A stretch of DNA of 64,000 nt, taken from contig JAVSML010025538.1 in the NCBI GenBank assembly GCA_038503035.1, positions 1,218,880 through 1,282,879 on the forward strand, read 5' to 3'. The notes beneath the pieces are model-generated. The model saw nothing but the letters and a program-made list of their open reading frames with translations. It searched no databases and was not told the DNA's origin. How positions within the stretch are numbered: position 1 is the first letter of the stretch; each line of letters begins with the position of its first letter. Below are positions 38,741 to 51,060 of the stretch, piece after piece. The position numbers and the translations under genes were made by a program. The stretch comes from Crocodylus rhombifer. Lineage: Eukaryota > Chordata > Crocodylia > Crocodylidae.

Positions 38741-41692
38741 AAAGACCTGCATTCTTCCAGAACTCTTCTAGACAAATATTTTCCAACCAAATCATTGCTG
38801 GACAAGGATAGAGGAAAAGGTTAAAGAGCCTAACAATTTTCCTGCCAACTCCAAAGTAGTCTATGATATTTTAAAAATGTATGTATATTATAGTATACAT
38901 TTTAAATATATTAAGTCATATTTCTACATGATTATATCCTGTAATCATCTTTTAAAATAGTTAGCAGGTAACCATTTTTTCAAATTTGTTCATGGGCAAA
39001 GATGAGCTCAGTTTTAAGACTCAGAAAGCCAAAAACTTTGCAAATTATTCAACAAATACTTCAGAAATTCTTGAGGCATTTTCAGGGCTGTTTAGAGGCA
39101 AGCACTTGAAATGTTAAGAAGATAGACAGAAGTTATATAAAAGAACAAAACAACGCGTCAAATAAATGAACAAAAAAAGGTGTCAAATTCTTAAAAGAAA
39201 TCATAATATAAAAATAGTTTGTACTGCTGTATACAACCTGCGACTGATGTAGAAACCAGGCTAAGTTGTCAGTGAAATGTATTTATTGATGTTTGGTTGA
39301 TGCCCAGAAGATGAATTACAGCCCTATTAATTCAAGTTGGCAGATTGGACTTGGCAAGCATAATATTGAGATAACTCTCAAGATAAGTCTAATGTTAAGG
39401 GACTGTGACCTACAGCACTTAGGATGAAACAATTTACAAATGTTCTGTCAGTCGTCTCTCTCTCTCCCTTTTCTTTCAAAAAGGCAACTGGATCCATCAG
39501 ATGGAACGGCAATTAATTCCCTGAGTGTGTGAATTTCCTGAAAAACACCTTATGATTTGCAAACCTCAGCTCTCTAAATTGCCAGCAGCAGCGACAGACA
39601 TTAAATACATTCAAGATAATTGTATGGAAAGTGGCATTAAAATTAGAACACCATTATTTCAATGCTATGAACGGTTTAACAAAATCAATAAAATTATGAA
39701 TTCTCTATACGGTTCATGTGAATCACATACAGTAAATTCATTCCAATGAATTATTTATTACCTGCATTTCCTTTGTTTTATCACCATGGAAAGCTTTGCT
39801 GCAGATATCTTAAGTACAAATACCTAAACTAAACTTACCAGATTTAGGAGGCTTACAGCTTCTTGATTTAATTGCATTACATGTCTATAAGTAGGGAGCA
39901 ATTTAGTCTGAAGTGGTACTTATGTATTATTCCTTTTTAGCTTCCCAGCAATACTTCTGTTACATTCCTAGCATCTAATGTATTCTGGATTTGTAATTTA
40001 AATACAAAGGTAGATATTACATATTAAAGTATTAATTATATGGTAAAACTCTATTTCAGACACTCTCAGAATATATATGACCTTTTACTATCAGCAAGAT
40101 TAACCATTAAAAACTAAGGGTTATTTTCCCACTGAAGTATAAATTAATTTGTTCCTTTACTTCATGGAGATATAGATTGTAGATGGTGAAAAGCGTTGGT
40201 ATTTCATATATATATATATATTATATATATATATATATAATATATATATATAGGACGATTGTCAGTGTTTAATATGTGTTAACAAGAATGCCAACCACTT
40301 TCACTTAAAGTGATATATCATTCTAAATAATTTGTAATAATTAAGATGAATTACCAGCCCAGATAACAGAAAGAAAATTATTTCATCTGAAACTTGAAGT
40401 CTGATGTCAAAATTCCAAAATAAACTCTTGGGAATCCAAATACCATGCTATACAAACTGTTTCCTTTAAGTACGATATAATTTATGTAATGAAATAAATC
40501 TACACTGTTAAAATATTTAGTAGAACTGAGAGTAATGAGAGGAGATAGGATTAGTTTAATTAGTTTACTGAAATGGAGTTCTCATAGTGACTAAGTGTGA
40601 TATATTGGTTTTTGTCACTTGGAATAAAAAAAGAGGTAATTAGTCCCCATTCAAATATATTGTTTCCTTTGAAGAGAGAGAATTATAATATTTTAGCTTG
40701 TATCACTCTAGTAACCCTTTCCATTGATACAGAATAATTCATGGAGCATAACATTTATTCTCTTCACCAAACATTATATCTACGATAATTACCAGGAAAC
40801 TGTAAACCTGGTAACAAATTAAATCCAGTTATTTAAACTGTTTTTATGCCAGGGCTACTCCACTCCTATGGGTTGAACAGAATTACCCCAGTGTCAAACT
40901 ACAGGAGCACCATGGTGAGGCAGACACACTGCATTCTAATCCCTTGCTTATAAACAAGTTTAGTGCTTTTATTTTAAAATATTTTGCTATTCTGAAATTC
41001 CTGGATGTCACTGCAATTTAATGCCCTCATCTTACAAAAGATTTCTCATCAGATTAACTGTAAGCAGGTGAAAAAGTAGGTCCCTTTTCTGTCTCTGAGA
41101 TTAATTACTTTCTAAGAGTTGAGCATGTGTTTGCATGGTCAAGGCCCAATATATTTCCCTAGAAATAGGAGCAATAATACTTCAGTATCACTTATATGAT
41201 AGTCTATATATGTAGGGATATTCCATATGGAAACAGCAAGAAAGCTATTTAATGGTAAGTAAATATTTCCAAATGCTCTTATAGGAGTGAGGACCATAAT
41301 TGACATGGAAATAAAACAGAACAGTCCTAGCTACCTCTTTCAAGTATTTGACACCCAAGTTACAGGCATACAGGATTTCATCATAGAAATGGCCATATCA
41401 TTAGAACCAAATCACAGGAATGAATGTAAACTAGCACAGCCAACCTATGTGACAAAAGTCTTTCCAATCCATGATAAAATTACCCTTAAATTAAAGCAAA
41501 ACAAAAGAACCCAACACAATGAGAAGGGACATGGGGATGAGAGAGAAAAGCTCTTAGCAAAACAACAGATTTAAAAAAGCAAAATTAAATCTTGGAAAGG
41601 GTGTGACCGACTGTGGCCAAATGCCACTTTATTTTATGCTAATTATCAGAAACTGGTAGGGAAAGAATAAGGAGCTTCCTTTTGACCTAATG
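38741..41692. other. Unique AT-rich DNA, no gene seen
   Basis: The segment 39,480-39,800 is unusually complex, has homeodomain-type AATTAATT sites and contains a 74-codon chance frame. It is a speculative conserved non-coding element. Nothing else is recognised. Confidence 0.35.
40206..40252. repeat. (AT)n microsatellite
   Basis: Three blocks of alternating AT joined by AA/TT phase shifts. It is self-complementary. Confidence 0.9.
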
Positions 41693-41919
41693 CAGTGGTT
41701 CTCAACCTTCTAGACTCAAGACACCCCTCCAAAATGTTTGTGAATCAAGTAGCATCCAATTTAAAAAATAAATTTATATATTACTGTGGTTGCCTCCTTG
41801 TAGAGGGACCAGGTAGTTGGGTGGACCTGCACTTATCTGTTTATTCCTCATATCTCACTTATCTCCTCACCTCTTAGCACCCTTCAAGGATTTGGCAGCA
41901 CCCTGGTTGAGAATCACTG
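41693..41919. mobile_element. Charlie-like hAT non-autonomous element
   Basis: The terminal inverted repeats are CAGTGGTTCTCAACC at the left end and, reverse-complemented, CAGTGATTCTCAACC at the right end (one mismatch in 15). These are typical of hAT-Charlie elements. The flanking 8-mers ACCTAATG (41685-41692) and ACCTAAGA (41920-41927) are a target-site duplication with two changes. The 227-bp body has no transposase; a 60-codon frame inside is chance. Confidence 0.85.
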
Positions 41920-42625
41920 ACCTAAGATATTTGTTCTGTAATCCTACCATACTTAGTAAAAGCCTAATGGCTGTGTGTGAGGTCATAACATATTAGTTAG
42001 CATGTGATTTTTCCTCCCTTTCCAGAGTACCATTATTGTATTGTTTACAATATTTCTGGGACTCTGAACTATAGTCAGGATGCCTCAGCCATGCATGCCC
42101 TCAGAAATCTCCATTCAACTGGGTCTTGAATTGGTTGCATGGCTCTTGGAAGATGAATATAAAAGAGGGGAAGGGAACATATCAGAAAAGGAAGACAAGC
42201 TTTCTAACTGTATTTTCACTATTCTTAGAAAATTTATATTTTAAAAGGATTCCCTGCTGAAGAAGACATTACATTTGAACTATAACTAAATCATAAAAAG
42301 AAGAGTCACCTGTGGTTCAATTAGATGAGGTATTTATGCTGGCAGCTTTTAGGCTGAACAGCAAAGGCTGTTGTGGTTTGAAGCAACAAGGGACTTATGA
42401 TGTAAATTTTCTATCGTCCACATACTCATCAACATTTTCTAAATGAAGCTCACAAATCACAGAACTGTTTCCTCCCAGAAAAATATACTGTTATTGATGA
42501 TTTAGAAAAATGGCATCCAAGCAGACATTTAAATGCCACAGCACTTTTTCATTTTATAGTGTTATTACAATGTAAAGTGAGTTGTCCTATCCTTACTGTG
42601 AAAGTGGGCAGTGTTGTAACTTATA
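41920..42625. other. Unique AT-rich DNA
   Basis: Nothing recognised. Confidence 0.4.
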
Positions 42626-43504
42626 GGCTGTGTACAGATATTCAGAGAGCTTAGAGGGAGGCTAGATAAGGTTAAAAATAGCCACTCAATCTAAGGTAAT
42701 TCAGGATGGGGGCTAGCAGGGATGGGGTTGGAAGGGCATGGGGGTAAGCAGGCTCTGGGAGGCAATCAGGGTCATCGGGGAGCAGGAGAAGACTGCGGGG
42801 GAATTGGGAGATTGGGGGGGAGATGGGGTCTGTGGGGGGTTGCTGGGGTCCAGGTGGGTTTGACAGGATCAGGGGAGCTTGTGGGGTCCACAGGAGGCTT
42901 TGGGGGAATGGGCAGGGGCTCTCTCTCTAACCCCCAGGATTAGGGGCTATTTTTAGTGACCCAACACCCCCCCACACCCAGAAAAACAACTCCCCACCAC
43001 CAAACCTATGTTCCCATATCTTCCCACCCCTCCCCATATCCTGACTTATTTCCTTAGCTCCCAGCATCAGCAAACCCTGATAAAACTGGTGCTGGGGGAC
43101 TGCAGAATGTGGGCTGGAGGATACTACCTGGTCTGGGCGGGACTGTCCATCTGGGGGTGGGAGGAGGGTTCAGGGGCTAAAAATAGCTCAGTGCCAGAGA
43201 GGGGGGTAGGAAAAGTACAGCTCCAGGGCTGGGGTCAGCAGTTGGGCTTTTATAGCTCTGGGGCTGCACTATTAACTCTACATAAGTTTAGTTACGTTGG
43301 TCTTGCGAGACTCAAGCTAAGTTAGACTATGTTGAAGGTACATTTAATTGGGTTGGCCATTTATAGAACTAACTGTCCTGAACTTCTGCACAGTTCACAC
43401 ATAGATCCATCTAACTAGTGTAAAGTCTGCACCTGGGTGAACTAAGTTAGATCAAGTGGCAATTTTTAACATGATCTAACCTTCCTGAATGTCTGTATGC
43501 AGCC
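42626..43504 (+). mobile_element. Family 1 inverted-repeat element, longest copy
   Basis: The left arm GGCTGTGTACAGATATTCAG, then AGGTTAAAAATAGCCACTCAA, mirrors the right arm, whose reverse complement reads GGCTGCATACAGACATTCAG, then ATGTTAAAAATTGCCACTTGA. The arms run about 60 bases with substitutions. The core (42700-43260) is very G-rich (plus strand) and then C-rich, and includes CTAAAAATAGCTCAGTGCCAG, shared with the 25.5 kb copy. No matching 8-bp duplication is visible at these ends. Two chance open frames (73 and 105 codons) lie inside. Confidence 0.65.
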
Positions 43505-44398
43505 ATAGTTATGCAACTTAAAAGACTATTATGGAATGTCACAAAAACTATGGAGAAATTGAAGTAAATAAAATATCTTAAAGCCACAGGTGCTTTCACT
43601 ATTCAATTCTACAATAAGCTTTTCTCAGAATGCATAACATTGAGTTCAGTAACTGGGGTAAGGAGGCATTAGTCTTACATTCCTACAATGTAATATGGCT
43701 TAATTGTAGATCACACAGAACTCTGAAAATTAGTACTTTGCTTTCATATCCTAGGATCTTATTAGACAATATGAGTGGTCCTATACTTTTTTCTTTTTGA
43801 AAAGGTCAAATTAAAGGCTCTGAAAATCTGGATTCAAACTATTGCACAGATAAAACAAGGAGAGTCAAATTAGAGACTATTTAATAAAAACCAATGCACA
43901 GTTGGTACTTGAGAGATCAATACATAAATAATGCATGATTACCATATTAGGTCATTAGGTCAAATATATTAACTGAGCAGGTAGCAGAGTTATTCTGAGG
44001 ACCAGTAGTATCTGGTAGAGAAGTTACAAAGTTCTTAGACAAGGGCAATGAATTGAAAGGAAAGTTTATAGATATGACTATCCTCTAAGTGCCATAATTA
44101 ACTGTTTAGTTACCTCCTCAGGCAGCAGGTACATAAAGTGTGTATGAAATTGCAGTCTAAATTAGGGACTTTGATTCTGTGTGTATATTTTCTGACACAC
44201 ATCACCCTCACGCAGAAGGAGAGAATATGGAGCAATTAAATCTTCCAAGCACAAATGCTGAAATCTCTAGAAAGCTCACATGATGATGGAATTCCCTCTA
44301 ACATGCCACTAGTTACGGAGGTAATGTCAAGCTGTGCACCCATAAATTACATTTCTAGGGATAAAATTAATGCACAGGTACTACTATAAGTAATATCT
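43505..44398. other. Unique AT-rich DNA
   Basis: If the 44.4 kb segment is a terminal exon, this would include its 3' untranslated region on the minus strand. I see no convincing minus-strand AATAAA signal here. Confidence 0.3.
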
Positions 44399-44609
44399 CT
44401 ACTGATAACAAATGTTATCCTTCGCATTTTTCTGGATAATTTTCTTTTTGCTTTTTGCTTCTTCTAAGAAGTACTGAGGCATGGTACGAATGTGTTCTCT
44501 TTCCAGTGGCTTCTTAATAAATTTATTCTTTTGTTTGCCTTGCAGTTTACGCAAGTGTTTTATATAGTCCGGCACAGGAAAGCCAGCCCGCTAAATAATA
44601 TTAGCTACA
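44399..44609 (-). CDS. Candidate 3'-terminal exon of an unidentified gene, possibly broken
   Basis: On the minus strand, 44,590 down to 44,402 encodes 63 residues in one frame, ending at TAG (44399-44401). The peptide is strongly protein-like: it starts RAGFPVPDYIKHLRKL, has the phrase PLEREHIRTMPQYFLEEAKS in the middle, and ends lysine-rich. That suggests a basic, helical C-terminus. A strong acceptor (TTTTCTCCCTCTCTTCCAG) puts the exon start at 44,609. In the peptide's frame, however, an in-frame TAG lies six codons in (44591-44593), and the other two frames also stop at once. The same TAG could act as a weaker acceptor (TATTATTTAG|CGG), which would leave the frame intact. The alternatives are a pseudogenised exon or use of the second acceptor. 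I do not recognise the family, and no upstream exon was found in the remaining 19 kb on this strand. Confidence 0.4.
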
Positions 44610-45579
44610 CTGGAAGAGAGGGAGAAAATATCAGTTCCAGTAATGAACACTCAAGCAGATACTAATTACAGATGGTAAAGATTAGTAAAGAAAGAATGCC
44701 TTTCTTCCTCTACTTGATGGTGTTATGCAGGGGCTATTGGGCAGTGGAACAGGATCAGACTTTATGCATTCTCGGAGAATAATGACTTAGGAGGAGGTGA
44801 CATTCTGATGGGTACATTTACTTCTCTACTAAAGGGCAACAGTGAAAAGACTCCAGGTTACACTCACTGTAGAACATAGCTTAAACACAAGATAGCACAA
44901 ACTTGGGATCGTGGTGTACACATAAGAGGTCTAGTCAGGTGTCCAATGAATCTGTTTGTATAGAGTCCTGCAACCATCACACCAAGACCTTCAATGCATA
45001 TGCCTAGGCAAAAGTATGGCAGATTGGAGGCTGTGCAAGACCGACCATTCCTGCTTTAGACCACTGAGTCAGAATCCAAAGGCCAAACTGAGTCCAGAAG
45101 ATCAGGGGCTCAATGGTTGTTGCTTCTACCAGAGAGCAACAGATTAGAGCTACTGTTGACTGCCTAATGTGAGGACGTATTTCTATCAGAGTAATGTTTC
45201 TTAGCCTTTCTCCAACCAAAGAGAACCCACAAGGCAGTGTGGGTGAGGGTTTTGAGGCACCCAATGCTTACCTTACTCTGGAAGTTGCAACATTGTGGTA
45301 TTTTATAGGAGCTACCCCACCACAAGTAGTTCCCCCAGATTGCCACCAGGCCCTCCAGTTGGATGCAGTGTATGGTCATACCCAAGACCAACAAGAAGGA
45401 TAGCACTAGTATTACACAGGTTACTGACACTGTTTCAATGCTTTCAAGGTACCACCACCAGATAAGATCATTTTCCATTTAAGTAGAAAGGGCTAAAGTT
45501 GGCTCTACACTAGAACTAGGAGGATAATGGACAGAGTCTTTCATGAAGAGTCAAAAATGCAGAGGAAGCAAAAATCTGC
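44610..45579. other. Unique DNA
   Basis: A 104-codon minus-strand frame (45164-45478) contains a hydrophobic stretch and a strong donor-like TAAG|GTAAGC, but I see no credible family or acceptor. No repeat is recognised. Confidence 0.3.
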
Positions 45580-45870
45580 AAATCCAAAGGCGCATAGGCA
45601 ATAGGGAGGGGGCACATGCCCCCCCACTGAGAGCACTGGCACCTCCTGAGAGTGGGAGCTGGTAGCAGGGCACAGACAGCCCTAGTACCCCCATGAAATT
45701 GGGTCTGCCGGTGGCACATCAGCAGCAGAAGTGCTGGCGGAGAAAGTGAAAAGCATCCATCCCCCTCCCCCAGTCACCAGCTGGTCGCTGGGGACCCCAC
45801 CCCAGTCATGCCCCACTAGTGCCCCCCAGACTCAGAAGGCAACAGCCACCCATGCAAAGGCTAAACAATA
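45580..45870. repeat. GC-rich interspersed-repeat-like block
   Basis: It contains the GGGGGCACATGCCCCCC palindrome (45608-45624), then repeated GGCACCTCC / GTGGGAGCTGG and CCCC-rich phrases. It is sharply bounded by AT-rich DNA and resembles a short mobile element, but no terminal repeats or family could be assigned. Confidence 0.35.
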
Positions 45871-47159
45871 TGCCTGAATGAAGAAGAGTTTATCTGACAA
45901 CAATCCTCTTTAGAAAGATTCTTGTTATGAAAAATAAAAGCAACATTTGTCAGATAAATTGCTTACTGTGATTAACAAGGTAAACTCTACCTATACTGCA
46001 AGAGAAACAAGGCTGTCATGCTTATTTCTCCTGAGGATAATTTTTGCATACTGATTAGAATAAATCACATTACACGAGCTTTCCTTAGACATTTTGTCAA
46101 TAGAAAGCTTGCATGGACATGTCCATGTCTCACCTATCTCAGCCAAATCCAAAATCTAGCAACACAACGAATAGTCATGATTCTTTCAGGCATTTTTGAT
46201 CCATACATATGAATTATTACAAGTTGCTTTTTTATAACCTGCATCAGATAGAATATGGGTCTAACAAACAAATTGAGCATAATTGAATACAAATGACAAA
46301 TACTAAACTGAATAAAATGTTACCAAAAAACTACGCAGAGTATGGTAAAATTCAACCAAATAAAAAAAAAATTGTTTAAACAAAGAGTTAGGGAATTAAA
46401 CAATTTGCACCTCACTAGTAAAACATAAGCCCTTTTAATTCCTCCCCTTGTACACAACGCAGTTTTGGTAAATGGGGGAACTATATAGTTAGGTTAACCA
46501 TGATGCAGGTTATCTAGTAATTCACAGAGAAAAAGCCAATTGGAATAACTACAATGAATATATATATTATTCTAAAATATCATGTACAGCATGTTGAAAG
46601 GTCTCTGTGCAGTATGAACTTTGTGGTTCTAGAGCATATGATAGTACTCAAATTTATTATTACGATTATTATGATGATGATGATTATTACTATAATTATT
46701 ATTATGATTATTGTTGTTATTAGTTGAACAATTCAATTCAATCTTACGTTAGATTACAAAATAATTGCACAAAAATACCTATATGAAAATAACCACTGGC
46801 AAAACACCAGCTTTATGTGCATTAGCCCATTCAGTGAATATACACATTCAGTTCAGCCAAGCCATAACAGAGCTGTACATAATCTAAGTTATATGTCTCA
46901 AATCTACATTTACATGTATTTTATTATGGTATGTTTATGGTTAGGAACCTGGAAATATGCCCAAGAATTAGACCGAACTGAGGTATTAGGAGAATCGGAG
47001 ACCACAGTGGGCATCCTATAGATATGCATGTATATACATAAAAGTACATGACAGGCATTTGTTGCCTCTCTCATATCCAATTTGTACCTGGAAGAAGTTC
47101 AAAACACTCTGGTAAAGAATCGGTGTCAGTATAATATAGTACTATAGTTCAAACAGAAG
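45871..47159. other. Unique AT-rich DNA
   Basis: No exon or named repeat other than the trinucleotide tract listed separately. Confidence 0.4.
46654..46722 (+). repeat. Degenerate (ATT/ATG)n trinucleotide tract
   Basis: Runs of TTATTA, GATGATGATGAT and ATTATTATTATG with interruptions. Confidence 0.75.
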
Positions 47160-47272
47160 TTATCAGTCTGACACAGAAATTATTGGATGAGGTTTTCTGG
47201 CCCGCATTTTGCAGAAGGTCAGATTAGGTGATTAGAGCAGTATTTTCTGGTCCTAAAAATCTATGAATATTG
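47160..47272 (+). mobile_element. Old CR1/L3-type 3' tail
   Basis: The order TTGGATGAGGTTTTCTGGCC, TTTTGCAGAAGGTCAGATTA, GGTGATTAGAGCAG and GGTCCTAAAAATCTATGAAT matches the 3' end shared by old amniote CR1/L3 LINEs (GG-AGGTCAGACTAGATGAT...GGTCC...TCTATGA). It is diverged and truncated. Confidence 0.6.
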
Positions 47273-49749
47273 GGGTCCCAAAAAAATTTAGCAGCACCAA
47301 CATCACAGTTTATAACATGGAAATGATTTCCTGCTCCCTTTCTTTTCTTAACAACATTATAAAAAGAACCCACTTAACTATTTTAATGACTGTTAAAATG
47401 GAATTGCTTAAAGATTCCAATTTTCTATGAACTGAATGATACAATGAAATGCAGCATAATGTAAAATGTGCCATAGCATTGCTGAACGTCTTGAATAAAT
47501 AACCAGGAGATAATAGAAATGTTATATCTGATTCTCTTCTCTCCTGTTAATACCCTCCCCACTACACACACACTTTTATATATATAAATGGATTTTTAAA
47601 AGGGATACTAGAATGAAATTTTAAGCAAATGTTGGGGGTGGGGATTGAATAGTGAAATCTTATATGTATAATGAAGGAAGCAATGTAATTCTCTGAAAAG
47701 GTTTTGTTTTACATGGAGTGTAAGTTTTCCACTCTAGATTTATCGTCCACTGGGCATGGACACAACAACAAAGTAAAATGAGTTAAATGTAGGGAGTGGG
47801 GGTTTACTACCCTTCAGCCTTTCTGTGGTAGCTCTTTCATGTGTCTACTGAATTCTCTGTAAGTGGATGTGAAATTGAGTTAATTTAGTAGGTGTTTCAT
47901 TCAGGTGGAAACCCACTGATTTCTCTTATATATACACAACAGTACAAAGATGAGACAAGAAATAGTTAATGCAGTTAATGTTTAATGATAAACTCCACCC
48001 CACTCTTTAATTTGGTATAATCTGTTCATTTGGCCACAGTTTGATACCTTGTTCTCCTCAACTTTTTCCTAGAGTTTTCAAATCAGCAGACCTGGGTGGT
48101 TGATTCTAACCCTAACAGACAAACATGAACTATTTTTTAGTCCTTTGTGGGGGCAGGGTGTGAACCCACTGCACCTACCTACCTACAGTCTTTCATTGAG
48201 TACGACCAGATGCTTTTCTGCAGCAAGAGGAAGTTTCAAGGCCTTTTAACTTTATCACATATTTGCCTTTGTGCCAGTAGTATGTATTTTTGGCCCCTGC
48301 ACTACTTACTTGATGGTCCATAACATGTACTGACATTTTAAATCAAACTACTGTACATACTCTAAAAATATTTACTCCATTTTTTCAGTCTCCATCTTGG
48401 TAAAACATTTATTAGCTTTATAAAAATTTTGTAGCCCCAGACTCCAAATTTTAAGCCTGTTTATATGTTTACAGCCAATTCATATACCTCTACAAAATGG
48501 GATTTATGAGAAGGCCATACAATTTTCGTTACAATACAGCCATGAAAATAGCACTGATATAATATTTCTTGTCCCACCTGCAGCTGTTATTTTAAATTGT
48601 TTCTGGTAAAAACTGCTACATGATTCAAATGATTGATTTGCAAATAAAGCTATAATCCTCAAAATAACTAAATGATTAGAATTATTGTTACAAAACTTTT
48701 AATATCTGTGACTAATAGTGACATATTAAGAATGCAAACCATGCCTGGCTGCCTAACTACAGACTTAGTTGTCTGCTAATTTGTTCAGATTGCAAATACA
48801 CATCTCCAACATGCTATTAAATTACTCCATGTTATTCAGTATTAAAATGCTTTCCTTGAAGCAATTTGCTGTAATCATGAAACAAGAGTAAAGAAAAGGA
48901 AGTTAATTTAGGTTGGATTAACAAATGCTAATGTTTAAACTATGACAAAGGTACAGTGCTCACTGCACTGAATTTTTTTCTTGTCAATTGCCACGACACA
49001 AAATAAACAACAAATAAGAAAAAAAATCATATACATTTCTATAAAACCATGTTTCCCAGGATGCTATTTTCATCTGCTATGAACAGCCACTATATTAGAG
49101 AAACATATTTTACAGCAACCATATTCTAGATGTTAATTTTGATCCAGATTGCTGAAGTGAATGGAGTTACTTAACGGTTTACTTAGGCTCAGTAAATCAG
49201 AGTTACACCAAGAAGAATATTGGCCTGTCATTTCTCATGTTAGATGAACTATGTACTTTGGATTGTGATACAGATCTCTCCAGAGAAAAGCTGCAGGGTA
49301 TAACCTTTATTTTAATGAGTTTCCCCATATGCTCTCAGGATCACTCTAGAATTTCCTAGGTCAATGTATTAGTCTTACACAGCTGCACAGCCAGGTAAGA
49401 GCCAGATCAGTGATGTGAACAAAACCCTTAAGTACAGGCACAGAAACTCAAAACATACAAATTTTTCAACACTCCCAGCTGGGACTACTGCCCCTAACAT
49501 GTGCACATGTTAGCCTGTACACATACCCATCTGTCTGGAATGGCATGATGCCCATTCTCAAATTGGTGTGACCCCAACTGTACAATATTTTTGATGGAAT
49601 TACGTGAGAAAACAGCAGAAAACTGCAGGTGATATCTATATTTCTGTAGTCATTCCTCAAACAGTATTTTCATAATGGTAGACCACTGCCTCACACTGGA
49701 AATCACAACTATTCAAAATTTACATGTAAAAATAAATACTATAACAGGT
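47273..49749. other. Unique AT-rich DNA, no gene seen
   Basis: Nothing recognised. Confidence 0.4.
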
Positions 49750-50055
49750 GCCATTTTTGGTTCCACATTTTAAAAAGAACATGGAGAAGTTAGGTCCAGA
49801 GGTGCGTGACAAAAATGATAAAGGGCTTAGGAGGCAAGTCATACAAGGAAAGGCTGAAGGAGCTAGGCATGTTCAGTTTACAGAAAAGGTGCATAAGAGG
49901 GAACATGATAGCGGTCTTCAAATTGTTGAAGGGCTGCCATAAAGAGCAGGGCAAGCCCCTTTGTTCTTTTGCTGCAGACAGTAAGATGTGCAAATGGCTT
50001 GAAGTTGCAGCAAAGTTGGTTTAGATTGGATACCAGCCTAAAAATGCAGAATTGA
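49750..50055 (+). mobile_element. Internal CR1 LINE fragment (3' coding part)
   Basis: Two overlapping frames together follow the CR1 ORF2 C-terminal region. One reads MTKMIKGLGG, YKERLKELGMFSL and CIRGNMIAVFKLLKGC, and the DNA shows AGGGCTTAGGAGGCAAG and TCAAATTGTTGAAGGGCTGC. The counterpart in the 60 kb copy is KMVRGLGN..YEERLRELDLFSLDKRRLKGD. The tail is missing and there is a frameshift. Confidence 0.8.
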
Positions 50056-50315
50056 TGCCTTGGAAATATCATGAAATGTCTTAATTTTTCTTTGCCTGCA
50101 TGAGACATGGCAAAGGTGAGAGCAAAGTGGCTGAGTCTTGGTTGAGTCAGGAGAGGAAGAGTATGTAACTTCTCTCTCTCTGTTAATCCCATCTGGTTCA
50201 AAGAGGAGCAAAATTTAGAAACATTACTGTATCTTTAGGTGGTGGTACTGCTGTGTTTTAGCATTTATGTTTCCCCAGGAGAATGGAATATTCTTTTCTC
50301 TCTGGAGTTAGCCAT
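50056..50315. other. Spacer, nothing recognised
   Basis: The last 8 bases (50308-50315, TTAGCCAT) are the left target-site duplication of the next element. Confidence 0.5.
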
Positions 50316-51060
50316 TAGGGCTGTGCGAAGTTTCGGTCACTTATTTGATTTGGAGGAGATTTGGCCTGATTTGGCAGCTGAATCTCCAAATCCAAATGAA
50401 ATCAGGAGACCCATTAACCTCTCGGAATTGAATCAGAAGCCTCCAATTTGATTTGGAGAGATTCAATAATTTGGCCATAGACACAGCTTTATATGTTTTT
50501 TCTACGTACCTCAAGGTACCAGGCGGCTCGTGATCACTGAGGTGGTGAGGTGGATGGAGCATCCCATGGGAGCGTGGAATCCCCAGCACACTCAGAGGCA
50601 GACCTGCAATTGGACCAGATGCACTTCCACCCCCAACCCCTGTCCCCTGGCTCCGCAACTAGTGCCTCCTGGGTCTGGGGGGGCACCCGGGGTCCCCCCC
50701 ATGGCTGATTACTTGCCAGGAGCGTGCAAATGGGGTCCTCCACATGTTCAGTGGCAGACCCAGAAGTGAATCAAAAGTCCACCACCGAGCATGTGGGGGA
50801 GGGGGGCGCACTCCTGTGGGATGCTCCATCTGCCTCACCATCTCAGCATTCATGAGCCACACCTGGTACCTCAAGGTATGTAGAAAAAACATAAAGCTGT
50901 ATCTATGGCCAAATTGCTGATTCTCCTAATCAGAATAGAATCTTCAGATTCGGATTCAGCCAAATCAAATTGGGGTAGAGATCCAAGTCAGCGAATTGAA
51001 TCACTGTCCCCTTAATTGGCCCTAATCTGAATTGAATATGGCTCCCTTCACACACCCCTA
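50316..51060. mobile_element. hAT non-autonomous foldback element with perfect target duplication
   Basis: The termini are TAGGGCTGTGCGAAG and (reverse complement of the right end) TAGGGGTGTGTGAAG. They are flanked on both sides by the identical 8-mer TTAGCCAT (50308-50315 and 51061-51068), the target-site duplication length of hAT transposons. The arms are long: 50,316-50,545 pairs with about 50,850-51,060, including TACCTCAAGGTA and GGATGGAGCATCCCA in inverted form. The GC-rich middle holds chance frames on both strands. No transposase is present, so mobilisation would have needed an autonomous relative. Confidence 0.9.

Noticed and set aside
45164..45478. Minus-strand 104-codon frame with a hydrophobic stretch and a strong donor
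   Set aside because: It begins right after a stop, no acceptor in frame is convincing, and no protein family fits. Kept only as a note.
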